DNA of 41,175 nucleotides from positions 1 to 41,175 of the forward strand of contig NZ_JAIVFS010000072.1 of the NCBI RefSeq assembly GCF_020829645.1. Direction: 5' to 3'. This stretch comes from Nostoc mirabile CHAB5784. GTDB lineage: Bacteria > Cyanobacteriota > Cyanobacteriia > Cyanobacteriales > Nostocaceae. A program made the translations under genes and the position numbers. The notes below the pieces were generated by a model that saw only the letters and a list, made by a program, of their open reading frames with translations, ran no database searches and was not told where the DNA came from. Within the stretch, counting starts at the first letter, position 1, and each line of letters opens with the position of its first letter. Positions 9,193-16,429 of the stretch are shown here, one piece after another.

Positions 9193-10560
9193 TTACTCTG
9201 CACCCTTCAATAGAATTTCTGCATCAGCTGGCATCCCAATCTTGGCACAGGGTAAATCTGCACCAGCGTAGGGTTTTTTAGGGTTAAAGCAACTCGCAGG
9301 GTTTTCAACACTCATGCGAATACCAACAACTTGCTTGACCCTATCCTTCTGAAAATAGATATTCTCAGGTGTAAACGAGGCTTGTGGATCGATGGCAATT
9401 ACCTTACCTTTGAGGGGTTTATTAGGCGCAGAATCTAATAAGATTTTAGCTACCTGTCCTTGGCGCACTTTGCCAATATCCCCTTCAGGGATAAAACCCC
9501 TCAAATAAATCGTATAGGGATCGATCACCGTCAGAATGTTCGTTTGGCTATCCACCACTGCACCTGGTTCTACACTGCGGGCAGTTACAACACCGTCTAG
9601 AGGACTGACAACATTTAGGTCTTTATTGGAATCTTTAATTTGGGTAAGGAGTTGTTGCTCTGATGCCAACGCAACTTTGACCTTTGCCTGAGCAGATTTC
9701 ACTTGCGCCCAAGCAGATTTCATTTGAGCATAGGTTTGAGCACGCTTTCTCCTTAACGCTTCTAACTGCGCGTTTCTTATACCGGGGTTGAAACCAGTTG
9801 ATTGTGCTTGGCTCAGTCCCGCTTGGGCAGCGCTTAACTGCTCAGAAGCCGCATTTACTGCTGCCTGTTGTGCCTGTAAAGTTGCGATCGCAGTGTCGAA
9901 GGTAGTTTGTGTTTGGTCAAATTGCTGTTGGGTAATTGCTCCATCGTTCAACAATTTAGCATAGCGATCGCGATTTATTTTAGCTAGCTTGACTTCTGCT
10001 GCTGCCTGTTTGAGTACCGCCTGCGCTTGCACCACTTGTGCCCTAGCTGCCGCAGTGTTAGCTCGTGCTTGATTAACTTGACCTACCGTATCACCTCTAG
10101 ACTGCTGTAAATTAAGTTGTGCTTCAAGGATTTGGCTGTTGACTTCTTCTATCTCACCTTGTACCCGCTCTACATCTGAACGAGCCTGTTGTTCATCAGA
10201 TTGAGCAGACGCAACCTGTGCCTTTGCAGATTGCAGTTGTCCTTGCAGCAGTTGGTCGTTGCTGTTATCTAATTTTATTAATTTTTCACCCTTTTTAACC
10301 GCTGCGCCTTCGCGTACTGCGATCGACTCAATTCGTCCCGAATGCTTGACGCCAATCTCAGTCTCATAACCTTCAATCCGTCCACTTACCTTGAGTATGT
10401 CTGCTCTAGGTTGCGGCTGTAAGCTCCAAAATAGATAACCAATACCTGCTAAAATCGTCACCGTTGCCAATATCAAAGGAACCGCTTTGGTGCGATGCTG
10501 CTTTGCTGGTGACACTGGAGCAGGAAGACTTTCTGTATATTTAGAGACAGTCTGAGCCAT
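9193..10560 (-). CDS. HlyD/YbhG-type membrane-fusion adaptor of the efflux operon
   Basis: 455 aa from ATG 10560, which has AAGG at a good distance; the longer frame to 10611 would need a TTG start with no ribosome site. One membrane anchor near residues 27-49, then the biotinyl-lipoyl-like half-motif (VSGRIEGYETEIGVKHSGRI...VREGAAVKKGEKL), a long Ala/Gln-rich coiled coil (about 100-310), the second half-motif (SPLDGVVTARSVEPGAVV) and beta-barrel domains. It would bridge the ABC-2 permeases to an outer-membrane channel, which is not encoded here. First gene of the ATPase-permease set and probably cotranscribed with it. Confidence 0.9.
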   Translation of the reverse strand: MAQTVSKYTESLPAPVSPAKQHRTKAVPLILATVTILAGIGYLFWSLQPQPRADILKVSGRIEGYETEIGVKHSGRIESIAVREGAAVKKGEKLIKLDNSNDQLLQGQLQSAKAQVASAQSDEQQARSDVERVQGEIEEVNSQILEAQLNLQQSRGDTVGQVNQARANTAAARAQVVQAQAVLKQAAAEVKLAKINRDRYAKLLNDGAITQQQFDQTQTTFDTAIATLQAQQAAVNAASEQLSAAQAGLSQAQSTGFNPGIRNAQLEALRRKRAQTYAQMKSAWAQVKSAQAKVKVALASEQQLLTQIKDSNKDLNVVSPLDGVVTARSVEPGAVVDSQTNILTVIDPYTIYLRGFIPEGDIGKVRQGQVAKILLDSAPNKPLKGKVIAIDPQASFTPENIYFQKDRVKQVVGIRMSVENPASCFNPKKPYAGADLPCAKIGMPADAEILLKGAE

Positions 10561-10658
10561 GCTATTACCCTTGATTACTAATTTATGGATTGGATTCCCA
10601 TCTTGCAGCAAGCCTTAAACTAAAGTTTGGGCTTATAGAGGGGCGAAATTATCCCTAA

Positions 10659-11297
10659 TTAATACAATACAATCTGTGTTGTCAACAGAGCTAAGATAAA
10701 TACAAAATCAACTGCCGAACCAACTAGAGAACCAAAAATCTTTGTAGGTAAAGCATTGCCAAAAAACATTACCACTGTTCCCACAAACATCCAAGGCCAT
10801 TGGATTTCACGCCAAATGTAGAATCCTGCCACACCAACTAACAAAGCGATTAAAATTGTCAAAATTGGCGCTTGACTCTTTTTAGGTTTATATCGCAAAC
10901 TGCCAGCAAAAGTTATTGGTGCAAGTTCCAAGTGCTTAAAATTAGTCACCAATGCCAATCCAATCAAACCAAATGTAATCGTCCAGGAACCAGAGAGCAA
11001 AATCGGTTTACTTGCCCACAACACACCAGCAGCACTAGCTAGTTTAACAGCCACCACCACTAACAATGGAATCAATAAATCATGTAATAAGAAGCGCAGA
11101 CGATTAAGTAATTTTAGGAAATTACCTTCATTAATTAAACGACCCAGCGAAATAATCAGATTGTCATAGGTCATTCCAGCTATCACTAACAGCAGCAACA
11201 ATATGTTGGCATGGTGTGAGTGTTGCCATAAACTTATGCTCCATGTAGCTAAGACTAAATTAGCTACCGTATAGAGTGGATATAAGATAGCCCCCAT
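10659..11297 (-). CDS. Conserved-looking multi-pass membrane protein, function unknown
   Basis: 212 aa with about six hydrophobic segments: 8-22, 32-48, 75-95, 103-118, 145-160 and 170-208. AGGA lies 8 nt before ATG 11297. A polar, Lys/Arg-containing loop (RYKPKKSQ) splits the protein. No family recognised. It is 98 bp upstream of the adaptor start and probably leads that operon. On the other side lie a MITE and the double-glycine peptides. Its position between secreted peptides and an exporter would suit an immunity or export-accessory protein, but that is only inference. Confidence 0.6.
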   Translation of the reverse strand: MGAILYPLYTVANLVLATWSISLWQHSHHANILLLLLVIAGMTYDNLIISLGRLINEGNFLKLLNRLRFLLHDLLIPLLVVVAVKLASAAGVLWASKPILLSGSWTITFGLIGLALVTNFKHLELAPITFAGSLRYKPKKSQAPILTILIALLVGVAGFYIWREIQWPWMFVGTVVMFFGNALPTKIFGSLVGSAVDFVFILALLTTQIVLY

Positions 11298-11333
11298 AAT
11301 TTAATTCCTAGTATTTTTAGAGAACGAAAACTT

Positions 11334-11498
11334 AGAGGATGTTTGAAAAGTTCTCTTCTCGGTAACAAAACGTTCTAGATCCCCCTAAATCCCCCTTGAA
11401 AAGGGGGACTTTAATTCCAGTTCCCCCCTTTTTAAGGGGGGTTAGGGGGGATCAATAAGTGCCTAAAATCACAGCTAACTACTTTTCAAACAAGCTCT
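11334..11498. repeat. MITE copy A (AGAGGATGTTTGAAAAGT family)
   Basis: 165 bp. Left end AGAGGATGTTTGAAAAGT; right end ACTTTTCAAACAAGCTCT is its near inverse. The centre carries the self-complementary CCCCCTTGAAAAGGGGG and CCCCTTTTTAAGGGG blocks common to the family. It sits between the 212-aa membrane gene and peptide 1. Confidence 0.8.
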
Positions 11499-11589
11499 AA
11501 GGCAAACACATCTAAATAAAATTTCAAAGCCTTGACTGAAATGAATATGCATTTGCATCGCGCCATTAGCGACATTACAAGTACGACGT

Positions 11590-11629
11590 TAAAAATGAAG
11601 GGCTAGAGTCAAAGTTTAACTCCAGCCCT
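11590..11629 (-). terminator. Intrinsic terminator after double-glycine peptide 1
   Basis: Read on the minus strand, AGGGCTGGAGT pairs with ACTCTAGCCCT (one mismatch, 9-nt loop) and is followed by TCATTTTT. It lies 40 bp after the stop of the peptide gene at 11670-11924 and should end the peptide transcript before the efflux operon. Confidence 0.65.
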
Positions 11630-11669
11630 AAATATGCAGCTTTAGGTAATGCCTAAAGCATTAAGTTGT

Positions 11670-11924
11670 CTAAAAGGGTAAAGTAAAACCCCGGCTTGCT
11701 GTTCCAAAGACTACGGTGAAATTTCCTAGTGTACCACCAAGGGAACTCTGACTCACTGTCTCGACACCCGATGATCCACCACTAGAAAAACCTACGCCGA
11801 CTCCTGAGCTTGAGCCAACAGCTTGAACACCAGGTGTCTGACCCCCATGAACAGCCTCCAAATCTGTAGCTGATACTTCTTCAAGCAAGCTAGATTGTAA
11901 TTCAGCGATTTTGATATTAGCCAT
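11670..11924 (-). CDS. Double-glycine leader peptide 1 (bacteriocin-like precursor)
   Basis: 84 aa. Leader of 28 residues (MANIKIAELQ...VSATDLEAVHGG) ending in Gly-Gly, the cleavage signal for C39 peptidase exporters. The predicted core is 56 residues, Gly/Ser/Val-rich with no cysteine, ending FGTASRGFTLPF. AGAGGA before the ATG is the strongest ribosome site of the five peptide genes. The leader closely matches that of peptide 2, and both cores end with a Phe/Gly...SR.F motif, so these two are likely duplicates. Exporter candidate: the C39 ABC protein at 18094-21171. Antibacterial, signalling or structural function cannot be told apart from sequence. Confidence 0.75.
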   Translation of the reverse strand: MANIKIAELQSSLLEEVSATDLEAVHGGQTPGVQAVGSSSGVGVGFSSGGSSGVETVSQSSLGGTLGNFTVVFGTASRGFTLPF

Positions 11925-12002
11925 AATTTCCTCTTTGAGTTTTCTTGGTAATACGTTGACGTATCTTATTTACTATCCTTCTAAAATTTTCCCTGATGAT
12001 TT

Positions 12003-12266
12003 TTAAGTTCCAGGGAAAGATCGTGAGAAACCACCAGCAAAAAGAGAAGCATTGACAACTGGCGATCCAACCCCTGCATTTAAGCTAGCAGTTGATTGAG
12101 TACCGTTTTCAATCCTTCCCCCCCCAATAGCTACACCTGTGACAAGAGTAGATCCAACTGTAGTAAATTGGAACGCTTGGCCTCCATTAACTAACCGTAA
12201 ATCGGCATCAGAAAGTTTCTCGAATTGGCTTTCTGGCTGCAATTCAGATATTTTTATCGTAGCCAT
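12003..12266 (-). CDS. Double-glycine leader peptide 2 (bacteriocin-like precursor)
   Basis: 87 aa. Leader of 29 residues (MATIKISELQ...LSDADLRLVNGG), then a 58-residue core without cysteine, rich in Gly, Thr, Ser and Val, ending GGFSRSFPGT. The leader has the IKISELQ start and the LSDADL helix before GG that are typical of cyanobacterial peptides secreted by C39 exporters. It is 78 bp upstream of peptide 1 with no terminator seen between, so the pair may be cotranscribed. The ribosome site is weak. A terminator-like hairpin upstream (12404-12450) separates it from peptide 3. Confidence 0.75.
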   Translation of the reverse strand: MATIKISELQPESQFEKLSDADLRLVNGGQAFQFTTVGSTLVTGVAIGGGRIENGTQSTASLNAGVGSPVVNASLFAGGFSRSFPGT

Positions 12267-12403
12267 AGATTCTATCTATTCAAAAGAGATTAATTGAAAG
12301 CTGAACTGCTTTAGTTCAACAAAATAACTATAAACAATTTAAAAAATTTTGCAAGACCTTTTATCCTTAATTTTTGTAAAGTTTATCTTTAATATATATT
12401 TGC

Positions 12404-12450
12404 TAAAAAACAACAATTTAGGTAGACTACAACGCCACCTAAATTGTTGT
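12404..12450 (-). terminator. Terminator-like hairpin between peptide genes 3 and 2
   Basis: Perfect 14-bp stem (ACAACAATTTAGGT and complement), 13-nt loop, followed on the minus strand by TTTTTT. The stem is A/T-rich, so efficiency may be partial. It should isolate peptide 2 from transcripts starting before peptide 3. Confidence 0.6.
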
Positions 12451-12570
12451 CTTAGTTCTTAATTATCAGAATTATTAATATGAAAATTATATCTGCTTGA
12501 TAATTGACTGTTACAGTAATTATCTTGAACGCCAGCATTTTTTACACCATTATTGGTCTAGAAGCACTTC

Positions 12571-12744
12571 AGAGGATGTTTGAAAAGTGGTATGTTGTGA
12601 TTTTAATCGAATTATTACCTCCCTTAATCCCCCCTTATCAAGGGGGGAAACAAGAAAATCCCGTTCCCTCCCCTTTATAAGGGGAGGGTTAGGGTGGGGT
12701 AAAAAATATTTGATACATCAATCATGACTTTTCAAACATCCTCT
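12571..12744. repeat. MITE copy B (AGAGGATGTTTGAAAAGT family)
   Basis: 174 bp with perfect 18-nt terminal inverted repeats (AGAGGATGTTTGAAAAGT / ACTTTTCAAACATCCTCT). The centre again has C-rich and G-rich complementary blocks. Lies between peptides 3 and 2. Confidence 0.85.
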
Positions 12745-12795
12745 CAAGCCAAAGTGCCAAACAAGCGAATTGTTATTTTATTTGACTATAGAGTT

Positions 12796-12960
12796 AGAGG
12801 TTGTTTGAAAAGTATTTGGCTGTGATTTTAGGTAATTATTGATCCCCCCTATACCCCCCTTAAGAAGTGGGGTATAGGAGTCAAAGTCCCCCTTTTTAAG
12901 GGGGATTTAGAGGGATCTAAAACTTTTGATACCGACAAGAAGACTTTTCAAACAACCTCT
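12796..12960. repeat. MITE copy C (AGAGGATGTTTGAAAAGT family)
   Basis: 165 bp with perfect 18-nt terminal inverted repeats (AGAGGTTGTTTGAAAAGT / ACTTTTCAAACAACCTCT). It differs from copy B by one compensated base in each end, so the ends have kept complementarity. It starts 51 bp after copy B. Confidence 0.85.
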
Positions 12961-12992
12961 TAGAGTATGTTTGCATTTACAAACATACTCTA
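12961..12992. repeat. Short hairpin abutting MITE copy C
   Basis: Perfect 13-bp stem TAGAGTATGTTTG / CAAACATACTCTA with 6-nt loop, starting at the base after copy C ends. Its arm resembles the MITE terminus (AGAG.ATGTTTG), so it may be a minimal, fully deleted member of the same family. Confidence 0.6.
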
Positions 12993-13049
12993 ACGACCAG
13001 AAGACTTCCGTTAAGTTTTATTGCTAAACTTGAAAAAAGGCATTTGAGG

Positions 13050-13313
13050 CTAACGTGGTCTTACTGGTCTTATTGTTCCTTGAATCAAAGTTCCACCCTG
13101 TACTGTTTGATTAGAGAAAGATCCTGTAATTGAAGCAAAACTAGCATTACTAGCTTGTATCTCATTACGTCCTGTGTAGTCGGCAATAAGTAAGGTTCCA
13201 GTTGTAGATAGTAGAATTACAGCACCCTCGCCTCCAACTAAGTTTTCGGCTTTCACATCATTTAGAGATTCTAAGTAACCCTGCTGGCAGTCTAAATCAC
13301 GAATTTTCACCAT
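13050..13313 (-). CDS. Double-glycine leader peptide 3
   Basis: 87 aa. Leader of 28 residues (MVKIRDLDCQ...DVKAENLVGG), core of 59 residues (EGAVILLSTTGTLLIADYTG...), more hydrophobic at its start than the other cores and ending with basic IRPVRPR. AAGGA stands 6-8 nt before the ATG. The only cysteine is in the leader. The leader is more divergent from peptides 1 and 2 but keeps the helix-GG pattern. Confidence 0.7.
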   Translation of the reverse strand: MVKIRDLDCQQGYLESLNDVKAENLVGGEGAVILLSTTGTLLIADYTGRNEIQASNASFASITGSFSNQTVQGGTLIQGTIRPVRPR

Positions 13314-13472
13314 ATTTTCCTTTTGTTAACTTCCTATTTAGGATTATTGTCTGTGTACAATCTACTAATTAAAACCATGATCTTCGTCGTGGCTTCTAGG
13401 TAATAGATTTTAAACTAAGCGGCTTTTATGGAGATGCCAATAAAGGCTACCTAAAATTTGGTTATACAAGCT

Positions 13473-13766
13473 TTAAAAAGCTGTTGCAGATGTAGAGGCA
13501 AAGACACCAATAGCAGCAGCACCAAAAGCAGCAGCACCAGCAGCAGCACCAGCAGCAGCGCCACTAGCGCTACCACCACCACTAGCTAAAATATTGGCAC
13601 TAGTTAAACCAGTCCTCTGAACTGAGAAGCTTGAATCAAAATTGCTCCTGTTAGCAGCATTAAAACTAACTGCTAAACCAGTTTCAAGTTGTCCCCCTTG
13701 TACTTGACTAAGATCGGAAACTTCATTTTCACAAAAACTGAGATCGAAAATTCTTAATCGTTCCAT
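13473..13766 (-). CDS. Double-glycine leader peptide 4, Ala/Gly-rich core
   Basis: 97 aa from ATG 13766; the frame stays open upstream to 13826, but GAAGAG before 13766 and the match of MERLRIFDL to the other leaders favour this start. Leader of 25 residues ending DLSQVQGG. The core is 72 residues: a polar first half (Asn/Ser/Phe/Arg) and then SGAAAGAAAGAAAFGAAAIG, a small-residue helix with repeated GAAA able to pack in or across a membrane. No cysteine in the core. This two-part core differs from the other four and may define a membrane-active peptide. Confidence 0.7.
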   Translation of the reverse strand: MERLRIFDLSFCENEVSDLSQVQGGQLETGLAVSFNAANRSNFDSSFSVQRTGLTSANILASGGGSASGAAAGAAAGAAAFGAAAIGVFASTSATAF

Positions 13767-13874
13767 AAATAAAGCTCTTCTTGGCAAACAGATATATCGC
13801 TGAAAGTTGTAAAAAACTTTCAGCAATTTTTCTATCTTAAATGCACTGTGCTACACTGTAGTACTAGGGCATAT

Positions 13875-14099
13875 TTAGTTCGCAGAAACTGATTGAGAGC
13901 TAGAGCTAGAACTAGCTGAGTTAAACGTTCTGAAGCGGAAGCTCTTTGAAAAAGCAGAGGTAAAAGTGGAAGTCGATGTGACAGCCAAGGAGTTACCAAC
14001 AGCAGATCCACCAGAGAAAGCTTCTGCAATTGCTAATCCACCTTGAATGTTCTTATCTTCAAGAACGGTTTCTACATGAGAAAGATCATTGATAATCAT
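13875..14099 (-). CDS. Double-glycine leader peptide 5, Ser/Phe-rich core
   Basis: 74 aa. Short 21-residue leader (MIINDLSHVE...LEDKNIQGG) and a 53-residue core with regularly spaced Phe and Ser (STFTSAFSKSFRFRTF) followed by a Ser run. No cysteine. It is 108 bp upstream of peptide 4 with no terminator seen between them. First gene of the peptide array; the next upstream gene on this strand is the isomerase, 1.5 kb away across repeats, so it probably has its own promoter. Confidence 0.65.
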   Translation of the reverse strand: MIINDLSHVETVLEDKNIQGGLAIAEAFSGGSAVGNSLAVTSTSTFTSAFSKSFRFRTFNSASSSSSSQSVSAN

Positions 14100-14222
14100 G
14101 ATTTTACTTTTCTAAGAATTAGTAAAGTTAACTTGTTTGCTTTTGTGCCACTAGAATTTATTTTTTGTGACAAAAGAATAATAACACTATTAAAAATCAA
14201 TAAATAGTAGTTTTACATAAAC

Positions 14223-14253
14223 TTTATTTTATTGCCGTAAGCAATAAAATAAA
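14223..14253. repeat. A/T-rich hairpin upstream of peptide 5
   Basis: Perfect 13-bp stem TTTATTTTATTGC with its complement around CGTAA. It lies about 125 bp before the start of peptide 5 in A/T-rich sequence that could also hold its promoter. Role unknown. Confidence 0.45.
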
Positions 14254-14329
14254 ATTTATATTAATGCAAATTGCTGGTTATCGACATCATTTTTATTTGA
14301 TAAAATAAATCGTTGATTAACATTAAAAT

Positions 14330-14537
14330 GGGAGCATCCCAAATGTGTAAGTTATATCAAAACCACGTTATGAATTGTCATTGCGTTCGCCCAAGGCGTT
14401 CCCGCAGGGTACGCAACGTAGTGGAGTGAAGCAATCCCATATCTTGCGATTGCTTGTCTGCGACACGCTGCGCGAACACTACGCTATCGCTTCATTCGCT
14501 TTTAACTTACACCTTTGTGCAAAATTGGGATGCTCCC
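14330..14537. repeat. 208-bp MITE with 8-bp target duplication
   Basis: Ends GGGAGCATCCCAA and TTGGGATGCTCCC, with a longer, gapped inverted similarity (GTGTAAGTTA / TAACTTACAC). Both sides are flanked by ATTAAAAT (14322-14329 and 14538-14545), as expected of a transposed element. The interior is dispersed-repeat sequence rich in CGTTCGC and GCGCGAAC. No coding capacity. Confidence 0.8.
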
Positions 14538-14701
14538 ATTAAAATTCTATGTAATTGACGACAAAATTGTGATTTTTATAACACTTTTACAATTAAATCA
14601 TCGTCTTTTATATAGGCCAAGCCTTGCTATGATTACCATTAAAGAAGATTGCTACAATCAATGCCGTTGTGATAATTTACTTCACATCTAGGATCATTAA
14701 T

Positions 14702-14724
14702 AATTCGTAATTCGTAATTCGTAA
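14702..14724. repeat. Tandem AATTCGTA octamers
   Basis: Nearly three head-to-tail copies of an 8-bp unit. Short tandem repeats of this kind are common between cyanobacterial genes. Confidence 0.6.
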
Positions 14725-14772
14725 TGGGCAACTCTTAGAGACGCACTCGCGTTCGCCCCGCAACGCTTTCGT

Positions 14773-14867
14773 AAATTTTGTTTTGTAATGGGGATTTAAC
14801 CCCAACACAAAACAAAATTTTTATTGAACCGGGGGACTTAAACCCACGGAACTAGTTAAAGTCCCCC
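14773..14867. repeat. Two adjacent long hairpins
   Basis: 14773-14820 has a perfect 14-bp outer stem (AAATTTTGTTTTGT) with an inner GGGG/CCCC stem. 14831-14867 has GGGGGACTT against AAGTCCCCC. Neither is linked to a gene; both look like mobile repeat DNA. Confidence 0.6.
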
Positions 14868-14949
14868 AATTTATCGGAAATCAAAGGGTTTAAGACCCCC
14901 AATACAGTTCAGTTAGCGCCAAAAACCATAAACTGCGTAGGTTGGGTGG

Positions 14950-15083
14950 CAATACGGTTCGGTTAAGGTGCATAGGCCTTAAAGATCCCCCTTAGTCCCC
15001 CTTAAAAAGGGGGAAATAGAGCCATTTTTAGCCCCCCTTAAAAAGGGGGGTTGGGGGGATCGAGTCTTATCCGAACCGTATTG
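14950..15083. repeat. 134-bp MITE with 10-bp target duplication inside a stem-loop repeat
   Basis: Ends CAATACGGTTCGGTTAAG and CTTATCCGAACCGTATTG are inverse with one mismatch. It is flanked by GGTTGGGTGG on both sides (14940-14949 and 15084-15093). That flank belongs to a GTAGGTTGGGT stem-loop repeat whose other arm ends at 15153. The core has the same C-rich/G-rich blocks as the AGAGGATG family. Confidence 0.75.
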
Positions 15084-15084
15084 G

Positions 15085-15153
15085 GTTGGGTGGAGGAACG
15101 AAACCCAACATTTTCGCGGGTTTGTTGGGTTTCACTACGTTCCACCCAACCTA
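15085..15153. repeat. GTAGGTTGGGT stem-loop repeat
   Basis: Long inverted repeat: GGTTGGGTGGAGGAACG pairs imperfectly with CGTTCCACCCAACC, enclosing a second pair CCCAACA/TGTTGGG. A related copy is at 22793-22915. Confidence 0.65.
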
Positions 15154-15239
15154 CAATTATCCTTAACCCAAGTATTGTTAAGACCCCAACCATTACACGT
15201 AGTATCATTTTCAGTCGGGGTTTAAATCGAACGTAGTTG

Positions 15240-15538
15240 CCACAACGCTCTTAACCCGCGCATCGCCCTTGGCGTCTCCCCTTGGGAGAAGGCACTTCTC
15301 AACTCTTAGAGACGCATTCGCGTTCGTCTGAAAATGTCTAAAATGTTTGAATTTTGTTAGCGCAGCGTAAAGCCTTCTCTTCTTAGGCTGCGCCAACGGC
15401 ATGGCAACGCTATGAGCGAGTCCGCGTTCGCGCAGCGTCTCGTAGAGAGCGTCATTTTGAATTTTGAATTGTTAACGGGGGATTTAGGGGGATCTCCAAA
15501 GGTTAGGTGTATACAAAAAAACTTTTCAGACATCCTCT
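15240..15538. repeat. Dispersed-repeat cluster and a half MITE
   Basis: 15250-15460 contains several CGTTCGCG / GCGTCTC / GTAGAGA type repeats in both orientations. 15521-15538 (ACTTTTCAGACATCCTCT) is an orphan right end of the AGAGGATG MITE family, preceded by a GGGGGATTTAGGGGGATC block; no matching left end is seen. No gene. Confidence 0.55.
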
Positions 15539-15620
15539 TATACTCTGTTAATACTTTCAGAATCAAAATATCCAGGCTGCACATGTTTAGCCGAAGAGTT
15601 AACTGAAAACTGGTATGGGC

Positions 15621-16403
15621 TTAAGCTGACGGGAGACGTTCTTGGGATAGTTGTAAATTGCTATCTGAACCTAGCTGAACCACAATTTCTAGTTGCTCGA
15701 TTTGTCCCTTTAACCAATCAAAAAATAATTCTTGCTGTATTTGAAAGCGCATCTGTTCGTCTAATTGCGGTTGAATGATTTCCTCCACCCAAATCAAATA
15801 GACCCCTTTCTGTGTAGTGATGGGTTTGATAACTTGTGGTGGATTTGCAGCAAATACCGTAGTAGCAATTTCGGGTCGAAAATCTCTACGGTGTCGAATA
15901 CCTTGATATCCTCCCGCACGACGAAGTTCTGGATTTTGGATGTAATAACGAGCTATTTCTGGAAAGCTGATTTCGCCTTCTTGAAGGGCATAAAACAGTT
16001 CCAAAGCTAAATCTCTATCTTCTAAGATGACTTCATATGTAACGGCAGCAACATAATTGAGTTTGTGTTGGTAAAAGAAGTGTTCAACCTTATTTGCAAA
16101 TAGAAAATGTGCCAACTTTCGAGAGAGTATGTTGATCTCGATTGAGGTTTCAAAATCATCTAGAGAAAGATGATATTTTTTCAGCCATGCCCAGGTGTCA
16201 GCAGCTTTAACAAGTTTTTGCTCAAACCGTATTCTATCTGCTTCCTCCTGTATTTCTTCTGGTGTGACCGTAATTTCTGCTTCTAGGGCTGCTTTGGCGA
16301 TAATTTTTTCCGTAGCAACAGCTTCCAATACACCAGGGATTTGGCAGGAAAGTTTAAGCTTGTGAATTATATCTTCTTGAGAAATATTCAAAATGTTCGA
16401 CAT
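15621..16403 (-). CDS. Parvulin/SurA-like peptidyl-prolyl isomerase of the peptide-export locus
   Basis: 260 aa from ATG 16403; the longer frame to 16412 would use TTG. The N-terminal part (about 1-125) is helical and SurA-like (ITVTPEEIQEEADRIRFEQKL; DDFETSIEINILSRKLA). The middle (about 130-225) resembles the PpiC/parvulin fold: YEVILEDRDLALELFYALQEG, ARYYIQNPELRRAGGYQG, then VFAANPPQVIKPITTQKGVYLIWVEEI. No signal peptide, so it probably acts in the cytoplasm, perhaps holding precursor peptides for export. Isomerases of this type are commonly found beside HlyD and C39 exporter genes in cyanobacterial bacteriocin loci. It starts 26 bp after the HlyD stop and is surely in the same operon. Confidence 0.8.
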   Translation of the reverse strand: MSNILNISQEDIIHKLKLSCQIPGVLEAVATEKIIAKAALEAEITVTPEEIQEEADRIRFEQKLVKAADTWAWLKKYHLSLDDFETSIEINILSRKLAHFLFANKVEHFFYQHKLNYVAAVTYEVILEDRDLALELFYALQEGEISFPEIARYYIQNPELRRAGGYQGIRHRRDFRPEIATTVFAANPPQVIKPITTQKGVYLIWVEEIIQPQLDEQMRFQIQQELFFDWLKGQIEQLEIVVQLGSDSNLQLSQERLPSA

Positions 16404-16429
16404 GATAAGCAAGCACTGATGATTGTAAA

